Shown: positions 41,622 through 49,733, numbered from the stretch's first letter. The stretch: 64,000 bases of DNA from UBA2705 sp963977125 (GCA_963977125.1 CAXBNJ010000001.1:248001-312000); one strand, 5' to 3'. The notes: a model not told the origin generated them from the sequence alone. Numbers and translations: made by a program.

Positions 41622-42194
41622 TCATTCTCTAAGCCCCAGTTTTTCTAGATATTCGCGCAATCTTTTTGCTCTGCTGGATAATGTCGTGCGGGGAATTCCT
41701 GTAGAATGAGATGCCTCAGTGATGCTTTGATACTTCAATAGCTCATAGGTGCTTCGAATATCTTCAGGCATATCGGCAAGCACTTTGCTCATATCCATAT
41801 TATACTCTGCCATCAGATAAGAATTTGAAGCAAAGCTATCTCCCCAGAGGGCTTGTTCACTGGCAATACTATCCAGCAACTCCATAGAACTTTCTTCATC
41901 ACCGATAGTTGTGGAAAGTGACAGCTCCTTTTGACCGGTCCAGCGTTTTTGAGTTTCAGCCTCTGCAATGAGATTAATTGCATGGTTGTTAATCACGGAT
42001 TTAATAAAGCTTCGACGATCACCTTTGCTTTCATCGAAACTGGGCCATGCATGAAGATATGCCAGCATCAATTCTTGCTGCAGATCTTCAAAATCATCTG
42101 CCGTAAAGAACGGCGATTTTGTAAGTGTTCTGGCTTTATAACCAATAAAAAAAGCGGCGTAGGAATCTACGCCGCCGTAACGATTGTTCGACAT
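41622..42194 (-). CDS. phage-encoded sigma-70-like factor
   Basis: A 190-residue protein with a sigma region 2-like part (DDFEDLQQELMLAYLHAWPS, then FDESKGDRRSFIKSVINNHA) and a region 4-like HTH at the C-terminus (YELLKYQSITEASHSTGIPR, TTLSSRAKRLREYLEKL). It probably directs RNA polymerase to phage promoters. The SD AGAGGA is inside a perfect stem in the leader (42198-42243). Confidence 0.72.
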   Translation of the reverse strand: MSNNRYGGVDSYAAFFIGYKARTLTKSPFFTADDFEDLQQELMLAYLHAWPSFDESKGDRRSFIKSVINNHAINLIAEAETQKRWTGQKELSLSTTIGDEESSMELLDSIASEQALWGDSFASNSYLMAEYNMDMSKVLADMPEDIRSTYELLKYQSITEASHSTGIPRTTLSSRAKRLREYLEKLGLRE

Positions 42195-42197
42195 TTT

Positions 42198-42243
42198 TCT
42201 TTCCTCTTTTGTTCAGCGGAGAAAAGTCTCCGCAGAGGAAAGA
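42198..42243 (-). promoter_or_regulatory. SD-sequestering hairpin in the sigma gene leader
   Basis: In the leftward mRNA: arm TCTTTCCTCT (42243-42234), inner hairpin GCGGAGA-CTTT-TCTCCGC (42233-42216), then arm AGAGGAAAGA (42207-42198), which holds the SD, 3 bases before ATG 42194. Ten and seven base pairs, all perfect. Confidence 0.7.
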
Positions 42244-42388
42244 ATGCAAAATCTGAGTATTATTTCAGCCGCTTACAGGTCAAAGTTGGCATGCACAAAT
42301 ACGCACGTACTCAAAAACCCCAGCCAACAGCCATCTGCAACCGTTGCTAGAATGATATTTTTGAGGCATCTGGAAAGTGGTCATACAA

Positions 42389-42413
42389 AGGAATGATATA
42401 AAACGTCATTCCT
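42389..42413 (-). terminator. weak terminator-like hairpin
   Basis: AGGAATGA / TCATTCCT with 9-base loop, 31 bases after the HTH accessory gene on the minus strand. Only TTTG follows, so termination would be weak. Confidence 0.35.
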
Positions 42414-42444
42414 ATGATGTTTTGGGTGATTCTTTACTTGGTTA

Positions 42445-42849
42445 TCAAAAACCAAATAGTTGTTCTTGCTCACTCCATAGAGCAGGAAAGCTTTTTTCAA
42501 CTGAAGACAAACCAAATCCATCAGGTTGATTTCCATCGAGAATAGATTGAATGACCTTGGGAGACAGACGCATTAAGCGCATAACGCGCAACACGTATGA
42601 TCGGTTAATATTCTCATTATCGCTGATTGCTTGAGCGTTTTTATAATGCCCAGTTTCAATTAATTTGTGCCATCTATAAGCACGCCCCAGCGCCTTGAGC
42701 AGTTTTTCGTCTTTACGAATATGACGATCCAATCTTTGTAAATCTTGGCCAACAGGACCAACTACGACTTTCTTTCCACCCCATTTTCTTAAATTTATCG
42801 GCACGTGAACAATAATTTTTTGCTCAGACTTATCTTGGCTTAAAGCCAT
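42445..42849 (-). CDS. recombinase-associated HTH protein (second copy)
   Basis: A 134-residue protein started at ATG 42849, just after the recombinase stop; an upstream in-frame start would lie inside that gene. Contains IIVHVPINLRKWGGKKVVVG, KDEKLLKALGRAYRWHKLIE and the HTH NINRSYVLRVMRLMRLSPKV. Homologous to 9636-10055. Its constant coupling to serine recombinases suggests an excision or specificity factor. Confidence 0.78.
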   Translation of the reverse strand: MALSQDKSEQKIIVHVPINLRKWGGKKVVVGPVGQDLQRLDRHIRKDEKLLKALGRAYRWHKLIETGHYKNAQAISDNENINRSYVLRVMRLMRLSPKVIQSILDGNQPDGFGLSSVEKSFPALWSEQEQLFGF

Positions 42850-42850
42850 A

Positions 42851-44203
42851 TTATGCGCTCCTTTCATTCATATTTTTATTAATGGTTTGTTGTAGATCGT
42901 GAATGATGTTCTCTAACCCGCTGGCGCGATATTCAATATCAACACCTTGCGACTTCACGACCACTCTCTCAATTAACAAATGCGCAATACGTTTTTGCTC
43001 TGCTGGAAAAAGATGATCCCAAAATGAGCCAAGTTTTTGTAGAGCGTCATGCATTTCATATTCTTGAAAATTCTTATCGTGTTCGCGCATGGACCGCCAA
43101 ACCTCGACCAATATTTTGGGGGAGGCAAAAATAGCTTTGAGCTGGCTTTTGATTAATTCTTCAATCTCTCCTGCAGGAATTCTGCTAACAGGGCATTCCC
43201 CACAAGTATGTTGGCGGTATGAGTTGGTGATATAATAACGATATTGTTTATTTTTCTTCTTTGTATAAGTGGGGGACATCGCTCCTTCGCAACCACCGCA
43301 AACAATAATGCCTTTAAGCAGAGCATCTGATTTTGCTGTATAGGTTCGCTTGCGTTTAGAACCGGCATTTTCCGCAAAAATATCTTGCGCTTGGTCAAAC
43401 AAATTCTGGTCTATTAAAGCTTGATGCTGACCAGGGTAATGCTTTCCTTTGTGATGTACTTCCGCAAGATATAGACGGTTCTTTAAAATGGTGCGCAGAG
43501 CTTGCAAGCTAAAGACTTTTCCGCCTTGCTTATTGCCTGTCTGACTTACATATGATTTTGTGCGATAGCCTTGATTATTTAATTCCTTAGCCAGCATTGC
43601 GATAGATCCCAGCGCAATAAACCGCTCATAAATATACTTAACTTGTTTTGCTTCAGCGGGGTTCGTGAGCAGTTTTCGCTCTACGACATCATAGCCTAAC
43701 GGCGGCGGCCCACCCATCCACATACCTTTTTTCTTTGATGCTGCAAATTTATCGCGGATGCGCTCGCCTGTGACCTCGCGTTCAAATTGGGCAAAGCTCA
43801 ACAAAATATTGAGCGTTAATCTCCCCATGGAATCCTTGGTGTTAAAATGCTGGGTCACAGACACAAAGCTGGTGTCATGCTTATCAAATACTTCCACCAT
43901 CTTCGCAAAATCTGCCAGCGAGCGTGATAAGCGGTCAATTTTGTAAACTACTACAATATCTATACGTCCTGCCTCGATATCTCGCAGCAATTTTTTTAAA
44001 GCTGGGCGTTCCATATTTCCACCCGAAAAACCACCGTCGTTATATTGCTCTGGTATGATGCGCCAACCTTCATGGCGCATGGCTTCGATGTATTTTTCAC
44101 CTGCCTCGCGCTGTGCATCCAGCGTATTGTAATCCATATCCAGACCTTCTTCGGTGGATTTACGCGTATACACAGCGCAACGTAAAATCTTCTTTTCTGT
44201 CAT
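42851..44203 (-). CDS. large serine recombinase (phage integrase)
   Basis: A complete 450-residue large serine recombinase: resolvase domain 1-150 with catalytic Ser16 in YTRKSTEEG, YKIDRLSRSLADF, FNTKDSMGRLTLNILLSFAQ and FEREVTGERIRDK; recombinase domain from PPPLGYDVVERKL; zinc ribbon CGGCEGAMSPT ... CGECPVSRIPAGEIE; C-terminal helical part. It should integrate and excise the prophage. Start overlaps the DUF2924 stop. Confidence 0.93.
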   Translation of the reverse strand: MTEKKILRCAVYTRKSTEEGLDMDYNTLDAQREAGEKYIEAMRHEGWRIIPEQYNDGGFSGGNMERPALKKLLRDIEAGRIDIVVVYKIDRLSRSLADFAKMVEVFDKHDTSFVSVTQHFNTKDSMGRLTLNILLSFAQFEREVTGERIRDKFAASKKKGMWMGGPPPLGYDVVERKLLTNPAEAKQVKYIYERFIALGSIAMLAKELNNQGYRTKSYVSQTGNKQGGKVFSLQALRTILKNRLYLAEVHHKGKHYPGQHQALIDQNLFDQAQDIFAENAGSKRKRTYTAKSDALLKGIIVCGGCEGAMSPTYTKKKNKQYRYYITNSYRQHTCGECPVSRIPAGEIEELIKSQLKAIFASPKILVEVWRSMREHDKNFQEYEMHDALQKLGSFWDHLFPAEQKRIAHLLIERVVVKSQGVDIEYRASGLENIIHDLQQTINKNMNERSA

Positions 44204-44667
44204 TATTTGCGCCCCCTTGATTTATGATATGGGCGGGTGGCTTTATTTTTAAGCAGTCCAAAGAAGGCGTTGCCGTTCCAGCGCGTTCCGGTAATAGCAA
44301 AAGCCGCACCAGAAAGGCTTTTATATTTTGTTCCTTGGTACTCATAACCATCTTCTAAAACCGTAACGTGATGCTCCACGCCTTTGACCTCGCGAATAAG
44401 ATGCGTGCCAATGGCAAGTCGTGTGTTGTCGTATTTTCGTTCGTTCAAGGATTTGCTTTCAGCCAGCGCCTCCAGCCGATCAATGGTCTTTTTGGTGAGG
44501 CCTCCATAAGCCAATTCTTGCACACGGTAGATCAGCTCATTAACCAGATATTTTTTATTCGATTTTGTTTTTGGTGGCGTATCAAAATAGCGTGGCCATT
44601 CTTTGAGAAGCTCTTTAACGCTCATTTCCTCAAGGCTCGTATATTCTTGTAGTATGTTAATTTCCAT
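44203..44667 (-). CDS. DUF2924 family protein
   Basis: A 154-residue protein with SVKELLKEWPRYFDTPPKTK, KKYLVNELIYRVQELAYGGL, and a C-terminal YEYQGTKYKSLSGAAFAITG, TRWNGNAFFGL. DUF2924 proteins are regular partners of serine recombinases in alphaproteobacterial phages and islands. The C-terminal half resembles a small DNA-binding module found in nuclease-associated proteins (SLSGAAFAITG). Overlaps the recombinase start by one base. Confidence 0.88.
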   Translation of the reverse strand: MEINILQEYTSLEEMSVKELLKEWPRYFDTPPKTKSNKKYLVNELIYRVQELAYGGLTKKTIDRLEALAESKSLNERKYDNTRLAIGTHLIREVKGVEHHVTVLEDGYEYQGTKYKSLSGAAFAITGTRWNGNAFFGLLKNKATRPYHKSRGRK

Positions 44668-44696
44668 CTCATATCCTCTTTTTTTAACGGTTCTTT

Positions 44697-44882
44697 TTAA
44701 GAGCTTTTTTGCTCATCGCATGAATGCTTCGAAGAGGCGTGAAGTCCAGCGGAACTTCTCTCAATACGTTGCTTTTGCTGGTTATTTTTAAATCGGGAGA
44801 GACCTCGGGCTAGGATACTGGCAATTTCAACCATGCGCTCTTTGCTCGTCATTTCAGATGGGTTTTTCGTACTTGTACGCAT
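44697..44882 (-). CDS. small recombinase-cassette protein
   Basis: A 61-residue protein started at ATG 44882 with AAGGAG 8 bases upstream (the longer frame to 44996 lacks an SD). Contains SKERMVEIASILARGLSRFK, as in small genes that precede DUF2924-recombinase pairs. First gene of this leftward operon, behind the conserved hairpin element. Confidence 0.65.
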   Translation of the reverse strand: MRTSTKNPSEMTSKERMVEIASILARGLSRFKNNQQKQRIERSSAGLHASSKHSCDEQKSS

Positions 44883-44891
44883 AATTTTCTC

Positions 44892-44946
44892 CTTATTAAT
44901 TGTTCCTAATAAGGCTGGTACAGGATTGGCTTGAAAAACGACGACG
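44892..44946 (-). repeat. early-region conserved element, copy 2
   Basis: CTTATTA (44892) N8 TAATAAG (44907), GGTACAG (44917), TTGGC (44926), AAACGACGACG (44936). Same order and spacing as 41530-41589; in the mRNA the hairpin arm TAATAAG abuts the SD AAGGAG. Confidence 0.7.
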
Positions 44947-45221
44947 AGATCACAAAATTTTTTGATTAGTTCGAAAAGCGGTATGAAACCAACCATTTAT
45001 AGGATGCGAAATTAGATTTTCAGAAATCGTTATAAAACAAGGTGTTATATTGAGTACGAAAAAATCGTTTAGTGCTCAAAAGCGTGAGAGAATGTGAGAA
45101 TTGAGAGGAAATTTAATGATTTTTACGCTCTAACAGTACTCAAAGAATAGTGCTAAACCGCCTAAACACTGGGGGATTTAGGCACAAAAAAACACCCATA
45201 AAGGGCGTTTGTTAAATTAAA
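44947..45221. other. AT-rich non-coding stretch at the prophage right limit
   Basis: 275 bases with no supportable gene. It contains GAGTACG (about 45053) and GTACTC (about 45136) words similar to those at 35363 and 42303, which might be phage operator half-sites, and a hairpin-prone ACGCCCTTTAT/ATAAAGGGCGT region near 45195-45212 next to the tRNA end. The right attachment site should lie here. Confidence 0.35.
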
Positions 45222-45307
45222 TGGTGGAGGGGGTAGGATTCGAACCTACGTAGTCGTGAGACGACGGAGTTACAGTCCGTTGCATTTGACCGCTCTGCCA
45301 CCCCTCC
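45222..45307 (-). tRNA. tRNA-Tyr (GTA), CCA encoded
   Basis: Minus strand: acceptor stem GGAGGGG pairs with CCCCTCC, anticodon loop CTGTAAC with GTA, long variable arm, T-loop GGTTCGAATCC, discriminator A and encoded CCA (45224-45222). 86 bases, as expected for a type II tRNA-Tyr. Confidence 0.95.
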
Positions 45308-45322
45308 ATTTTAGAGAATTGT

Positions 45323-45351
45323 TTTATATACGCATCACACAGAATTAGCAA
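45323..45351 (-). promoter_or_regulatory. promoter of tRNA-Tyr
   Basis: Minus strand TTGCTA (45351-45346), 17-bp spacer, TATAAA (45328-45323), 15 bases before the tRNA 5 prime end. Confidence 0.6.
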
Positions 45352-45449
45352 GTGATGTTATATATTTTTTTTAGCAGAACTCATAATTATTTTCTTGATG
45401 CCTAAATAAAAAGATTTCAATTCCTTTGTCAATATGCAATTGATACTTT

Positions 45450-46463
45450 ATGAAGAAAAATGAATATAAATCGAATAAGTCTCGTAAAACAGATCACCAA
45501 CAGTCTAATAAGGCGCAAAAGGGTGATCCGGATAAACGCTCCCATAAAAAACCTGTGCGAAATGCACGCGGTGAACATGCTGATTCGTTTGCGAATCCCG
45601 CAGGCCAGAATTCTGCTCAGGGCGGCGATAGACGTCCAGCCCGTGCATCATCTGGCGCGCGTGGTAAATCGGCGAAATCTGAGGCTCGTAAAATTGACCG
45701 CTTGAGCCTGTTTGGTATGCATGCCGTGCGCGAAGCGTGGTTAAACCCATTGCGTCAAATTGATGGCCTGTATATTACCGAGTCCATGATGAAGGATTTT
45801 GAGCCACATATACACGCGGCAAAAAAAGCCGGTTTAAAGCGCCCTGAGGCCGTTCTGGTCGAACGCGCGCGCCTGAATGTGTCATTCCCCGAAAACACCG
45901 TCCATCAGGGCATAGCGCTCCGTACGGTACCATTGGAAGAGCATACGACCTTCGATGTGATCAATACAGGCGAAGAACGGATAAAATCATCACCGGACGG
46001 CAAGGGTCGCAGTTTGATTATGATTCTCGACCAAGTCACAGACCCGCATAATATTGGCGCTGTCATTCGCTCGGCTTCGGCTTTTGGTATTACAGGGATG
46101 ATCGTTCAGAAAAAACACACGCCTTTATTACAGGGCATTGTTGGTAAAACCGCTTGTGGCGGGCTGGATCATTTATTAATTGGTCATGAAACAAATTTAT
46201 CACGCAGCATCGACCAGCTTAAAGGTCATGGCTATTACGTTATTGGCCTTGATGAGCGCGGCGAAGAAAGCCTTGAAGATTTTGTGCCACCGCAACGCTG
46301 TGCCTTTGTGCTCGGTGCAGAAGGGCCTGGTATGCGCCGTTTGACGAAGGAAAGCTGTGACCAGATGCTCAAACTGCCAACAGGCGGGGCTGTCGGCAGT
46401 GTGAATGTGTCTAATGCGGCGGCGATTTGTCTTTATGCGCTCAGTACTCATAAAGGTTCATAA
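45450..46463 (+). CDS. rlmB: 23S rRNA 2'-O-methyltransferase RlmB (SpoU/TrmH family)
   Basis: A 337-residue protein. Residues 1-80 are basic low-complexity, then the SpoU substrate-binding part (SLFGMHAVREAWLNPLRQID) and the knotted catalytic domain: ILDQVTDPHNIGAVIRSA (motif 1), CAFVLGAEGPGMRRLT (motif 2), LPTGGAVGSVNVSNAAAICL (motif 3). RlmB methylates G2251 of 23S rRNA. The basic N-terminal extension is longer than in E. coli. First host gene after the tRNA. Confidence 0.92.
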   Translation: MKKNEYKSNKSRKTDHQQSNKAQKGDPDKRSHKKPVRNARGEHADSFANPAGQNSAQGGDRRPARASSGARGKSAKSEARKIDRLSLFGMHAVREAWLNPLRQIDGLYITESMMKDFEPHIHAAKKAGLKRPEAVLVERARLNVSFPENTVHQGIALRTVPLEEHTTFDVINTGEERIKSSPDGKGRSLIMILDQVTDPHNIGAVIRSASAFGITGMIVQKKHTPLLQGIVGKTACGGLDHLLIGHETNLSRSIDQLKGHGYYVIGLDERGEESLEDFVPPQRCAFVLGAEGPGMRRLTKESCDQMLKLPTGGAVGSVNVSNAAAICLYALSTHKGS

Positions 46464-46487
46464 GCTAAGAAGGTTCATAAGCTAAGA
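46454..46487 (+). repeat. 17-bp perfect tandem duplication at the rlmB end
   Basis: AGGTTCATAAGCTAAGA occurs at 46454-46470 and 46471-46487; the first copy contains the rlmB stop codon. Confidence 0.9.
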
Positions 46488-46493
46488 TTTTGC

Positions 46494-48650
46494 TTAATTA
46501 TCAAAACCAATTTTTTGGACGCCGACTTTTGCATCATCATCCATGCGCTGTATTTGTTGACTGAGTGGGTTATTGCCACCAAAGTTATTGTTGCGATTGC
46601 CCATTTGAATGCCGCGGCCATCGTTACCAATGTTAATCGTCGCACCATTTCTAAGAATAGCATCGCCTACATTGGTGATGGCTGTGCCGACCGCGTTACC
46701 AATATCTTTACCTGTCTGGGCTGTTTGTTGATCTTGCAGAAGTTTTTCTTGGACGGGGTCTTTGCCATGAGCATAGTAATCAAAGCCGGGCTCATCGCGC
46801 CCAATCATTGCATGTGTTTGGCCTTTAGCGCCCTCAAGGACAGGGCCGTTTTTACTGCGGTAATCATCGTTGATAACGGATAGATTATAAACCCCATTCG
46901 AACCAACCTGCGCGTGGAATTGCAGCGTTTCATTCTTAATATCTTTACCGTCAAAAAAGCCATCTTCAAATTCAACCGTTTTAACGATACCGGTTCCCGC
47001 ATTAAAGCCGGGTGTTTGGCGGTCATTAGCTTGTAGGGCGCCGGCAAAACCGTCAACGCTATAGCTTGAAAGCGGTAATGAATTTAAGTTAGGAATATCA
47101 TTAATATGGTCATTAACGATATGGGCTTGGACATCGCCATTGGCATCTTTGCTGATATAAACAAGGCCTTCATTTTCGTCGACATGTAATACGCCGCCTG
47201 TGCCGCCATCGAATTTATTGGCGATATTGTCTTCTAATATGCGCTCATAATCGGCATTACCTGTAATAATTTCATCTTTATCCCAATTGACAGATGCAAG
47301 ATCTAATGTGTCTGCAGAAATAGCACCAGATTGAATGGCCGCAATAGTGTTTTGACCATAGCCACTATGGCGTGAGAGCAAGGCATTTTCTGCTTGCTGC
47401 TCAGGGGAGAGCTTTGGTTGTGCTTGCGGTGTTGGCGCAGGCGTATTTTGTGGTGTATTGGTTGTGTTTGCATTAGAATTTGGATTGCTTGCAGCATGGG
47501 CTTTGTTACCAAAGCTCAGATTGCCAAACATACCGCCTCCACCGCCAAGCATTTTGATGAAGCCTTGGATCATCTCCATAATTTCTTGGAAAAAGCCCAT
47601 TATGCCTTCTGGTTTAGCGGCTTCTGCGGCGTCTTCGGCCTCTTTAAGAGCAAGAGCTTTTTCAACCGCGCCATTATCGGCTGCGGGGGTTTCTTTATTA
47701 TAGAGCTTTCTGGCGGCTAATATTTTCTCTTGGTTGAGGGCGAAGCCACCTGCGGCATCAACTTCACCAAGTCCTGCATCAGCTTGTGCTTGCATGCGTT
47801 GCCCGATTAATTCGCCCATATCATAATTGGGGTCATGTATAGCTTGGTGCTGTGAATATTCACGAAATTCTTCGTCGGTCATTAAGTGTAGGGGAATAGC
47901 AGGCCCATCGCCCGCGTCACCTTTAGCGTCAGGATTTTGAGCTTGGTCTCCTCTAAGCATGGCTATACCAGCGACGCCGCCAATGACCGTATTGCGTTTC
48001 CAGTTACTTTTCTTGCCGGCCTCAACAGCCGCATCCTCAGCAACATTGGCGCCTGTTTTTGTGCCCGCTTCCGCCGCCGTTTGTTTGGCGAGGGCTTCGG
48101 CGCTTTCAGCCGCCGCTTTTTCCGCGGCTTCTTGTGCGAGTTTTTCCGCAGCTTCTTGCGCAAGCTTTTCAGCCGCTTCTTGGGACGCTTGTTCGGCAGC
48201 GTCTTTTGATGCTTGCTCAGCCGCTTCACGTGCTGCGCGACGTTGCTGTGCTTTCATCTGTGCTTCGGCGCCTTCACGCGAAAGCCCCTCCATTAAACCA
48301 TCTGTGGTTTTAAAGCTTTGTGTTGCAACATGTTCTAAGCCTGACAAACGCTGTCCTAAATCATCAGAAGCATCAATACCAAGTTTCTGTAATATGCTAT
48401 CTGAATTTGCAGCCCCTGAACGCAGTCCTCGCTCTAAGCCTTCCAGTTCATCTAAATTATTGCCGATTTTACCCATGACACGCATAAAGCCTGGGTCATT
48501 AAGAAGATCAGGGCCATTCTTTGCGAGAAATTCTTGTGTGTTGCCATTTTTAATCGCATCAACAAGGCCATCGCCTGTTTTGGCCATAACGGAACCGAGT
48601 GAAGTTGTCGTTTCCGACATGGCTTTCAAAATGACTTGTGCAACGCTCAT
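46494..48650 (-). CDS. large alanine-rich protein of unknown function
   Basis: A 718-residue protein. Residues about 135-220 are an Ala/Glu-rich coiled coil built of AAEKLAQE-type repeats, matched by imperfect tandem DNA repeats of about 27 bases near 48100-48230. A Gly/Met-rich stretch (about 350-375, MEMIQGFIKMLGGGGGMFGN) and an Asn/Thr/Pro linker (385-420) divide it from a C-terminal beta-rich half (VLHVDENEGLVYISKDANGD) and an Asn/Gly-rich end. No signal peptide. Second gene of an operon with 48663-49733. Size and layout suggest an exported or surface protein sent by a dedicated system, unproven. Confidence 0.6.
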   Translation of the reverse strand: MSVAQVILKAMSETTTSLGSVMAKTGDGLVDAIKNGNTQEFLAKNGPDLLNDPGFMRVMGKIGNNLDELEGLERGLRSGAANSDSILQKLGIDASDDLGQRLSGLEHVATQSFKTTDGLMEGLSREGAEAQMKAQQRRAAREAAEQASKDAAEQASQEAAEKLAQEAAEKLAQEAAEKAAAESAEALAKQTAAEAGTKTGANVAEDAAVEAGKKSNWKRNTVIGGVAGIAMLRGDQAQNPDAKGDAGDGPAIPLHLMTDEEFREYSQHQAIHDPNYDMGELIGQRMQAQADAGLGEVDAAGGFALNQEKILAARKLYNKETPAADNGAVEKALALKEAEDAAEAAKPEGIMGFFQEIMEMIQGFIKMLGGGGGMFGNLSFGNKAHAASNPNSNANTTNTPQNTPAPTPQAQPKLSPEQQAENALLSRHSGYGQNTIAAIQSGAISADTLDLASVNWDKDEIITGNADYERILEDNIANKFDGGTGGVLHVDENEGLVYISKDANGDVQAHIVNDHINDIPNLNSLPLSSYSVDGFAGALQANDRQTPGFNAGTGIVKTVEFEDGFFDGKDIKNETLQFHAQVGSNGVYNLSVINDDYRSKNGPVLEGAKGQTHAMIGRDEPGFDYYAHGKDPVQEKLLQDQQTAQTGKDIGNAVGTAITNVGDAILRNGATINIGNDGRGIQMGNRNNNFGGNNPLSQQIQRMDDDAKVGVQKIGFDN

Positions 48651-48662
48651 GTTTTATATCCT

Positions 48663-49733
48663 TTAAACTTTTAACATTGTGTTTGTATTATCGATATTCA
48701 TATTCGGCGCAGAGTTGTTCTCAGCTTTAAGCTCTACGTAATTTATATCACCTTTTTGCCCGATAATCGAGTTTTCTAGCAAAGCAGCGACTTCTAAGCC
48801 GTCCATATCTTCGGAAAAATCTTCGGAAAAGAATGCATCGTTTTCTTCAGACTGTATTACAGCGGCGCTATTTGTATTTTCAGCGTCTTCTGGCGCAGAG
48901 GGCAGGTTGGGCTGAATGACATCAAGCTGCTTATGAAGCTCTTCGCGACGCTCTTCGGGAATATCCGTGCGTAGCTCTTTTATAATAATTTGCGCTTCAT
49001 TAATCTCATCTAAGCGATTAAGGAGTTGATCTTCTTCCTCAATGGATAAATTCGGATCATCAAAACGCGCATTAATATGGGCTGTTTGTTCGGTTAAAAT
49101 TTGCAGCGTTTCTTGTAAATCTTGCTGCTCATTTAAAATGCTGTCGCTTAGTCCATCGACGACATCTTCATATATATCATCAACGGCGGCTTCGGCGGCT
49201 TGATCGGTTGTGTATAAATCGTGACCTCTATATACGCCAAATCCGCCTTCGATGACGGCTGCCGTCTTACTGGCAAGGGGATTTAAGAATCGAGCTGTTG
49301 CGGTTGCGGCTTGTGACCCTGTGCTAACGGCGCGCGCAGCGACCGTACCGCCACGTGCAACGGCGGCTGTTGCGCCAACGGCAGCGCCACCGACGCCGGC
49401 TGTGGCAACCGTGATTGCAACAAAAGCACCGACTTCACCAACAACTTGTCCGCCAGCCATAACGGCGCGTTCATAATCATTCTTAGGTTCAGTCCATGTA
49501 AGGGCTTCTGCGGCGTGACCAGCAAGGTTGGGATTATATGATTCTAGTTTGTTCTCATCATCTTTAAAGGCGTTTATAGCGTGGCGCGTGGTTAAGTTAT
49601 AACCGACATTAACAGCAAGGTCACCAAGACTAGCAGCGCCCGCGCCAAGGCCTTTAACGACGCCCTGTGTGGCGACCTCGACCGTTCTGGCTGCATCTGT
49701 GGCAAATTCTTTTACGCTATTTAGCCAACCCAT
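48663..49733 (-). CDS. helical protein with hydrophobic core, unknown, partner of the 718-residue protein
   Basis: A 356-residue protein. N-terminal amphipathic part (WLNSVKEFATDAARTVEVAT), an Ala/Gly-rich hydrophobic stretch about 95-140 (VVGEVGAFVAITVATAGVGG, AAVGATAAVARGG) that could insert in membranes, then an acidic coiled coil (QQDLQETLQILTEQTAHINA, RLDEINEAQIIIKELR). Hydrophobic hairpin plus coiled coil is reminiscent of secretion translocators or pore-forming effectors, but no family is recognised. The next gene starts 12 bases later. Confidence 0.55.
   Translation of the reverse strand: MGWLNSVKEFATDAARTVEVATQGVVKGLGAGAASLGDLAVNVGYNLTTRHAINAFKDDENKLESYNPNLAGHAAEALTWTEPKNDYERAVMAGGQVVGEVGAFVAITVATAGVGGAAVGATAAVARGGTVAARAVSTGSQAATATARFLNPLASKTAAVIEGGFGVYRGHDLYTTDQAAEAAVDDIYEDVVDGLSDSILNEQQDLQETLQILTEQTAHINARFDDPNLSIEEEDQLLNRLDEINEAQIIIKELRTDIPEERREELHKQLDVIQPNLPSAPEDAENTNSAAVIQSEENDAFFSEDFSEDMDGLEVAALLENSIIGQKGDINYVELKAENNSAPNMNIDNTNTMLKV

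Larger units (their letters stand above)
10916..45000. mobile_element. lambda-like (siphovirus) prophage, mosaic, approximate limits
   Basis: Contiguous phage genes from the spanin pair at the left to the serine recombinase cassette at the right, with late genes on the minus strand in lambda order (terminase, gpW, portal, protease/scaffold, gpD, gpE, tail, lysis). Left limit is the recombinase remnant; right limit lies between the recombinase cassette and tRNA-Tyr at 45222. I saw no att repeat, so both limits are approximate. No obvious CI/Cro pair is present. All structural modules look intact, so it may be functional. Confidence 0.8.

Noticed and set aside
42184..42396. 70-codon + strand frame in the sigma gene leader
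   Set aside because: It overlaps the SD-sequestering hairpin and has no SD or recognisable content.
44947..45307. tRNA-Tyr as the prophage integration site
   Set aside because: No second copy of the tRNA 3 prime end is visible in the window, and large serine recombinases usually do not use tRNA ends. Not excluded for a larger island reaching left of base 1.
48100..48230. CRISPR-like array
   Set aside because: Repeats are adjoining coding repeats without unique spacers. No other CRISPR-like pattern seen in the window.
47937..48666. Long + strand Ser/Ala or Phe/Arg-rich frames opposite the alanine-rich gene
   Set aside because: They are mirror images of the GC-biased coiled-coil repeats on the other strand.
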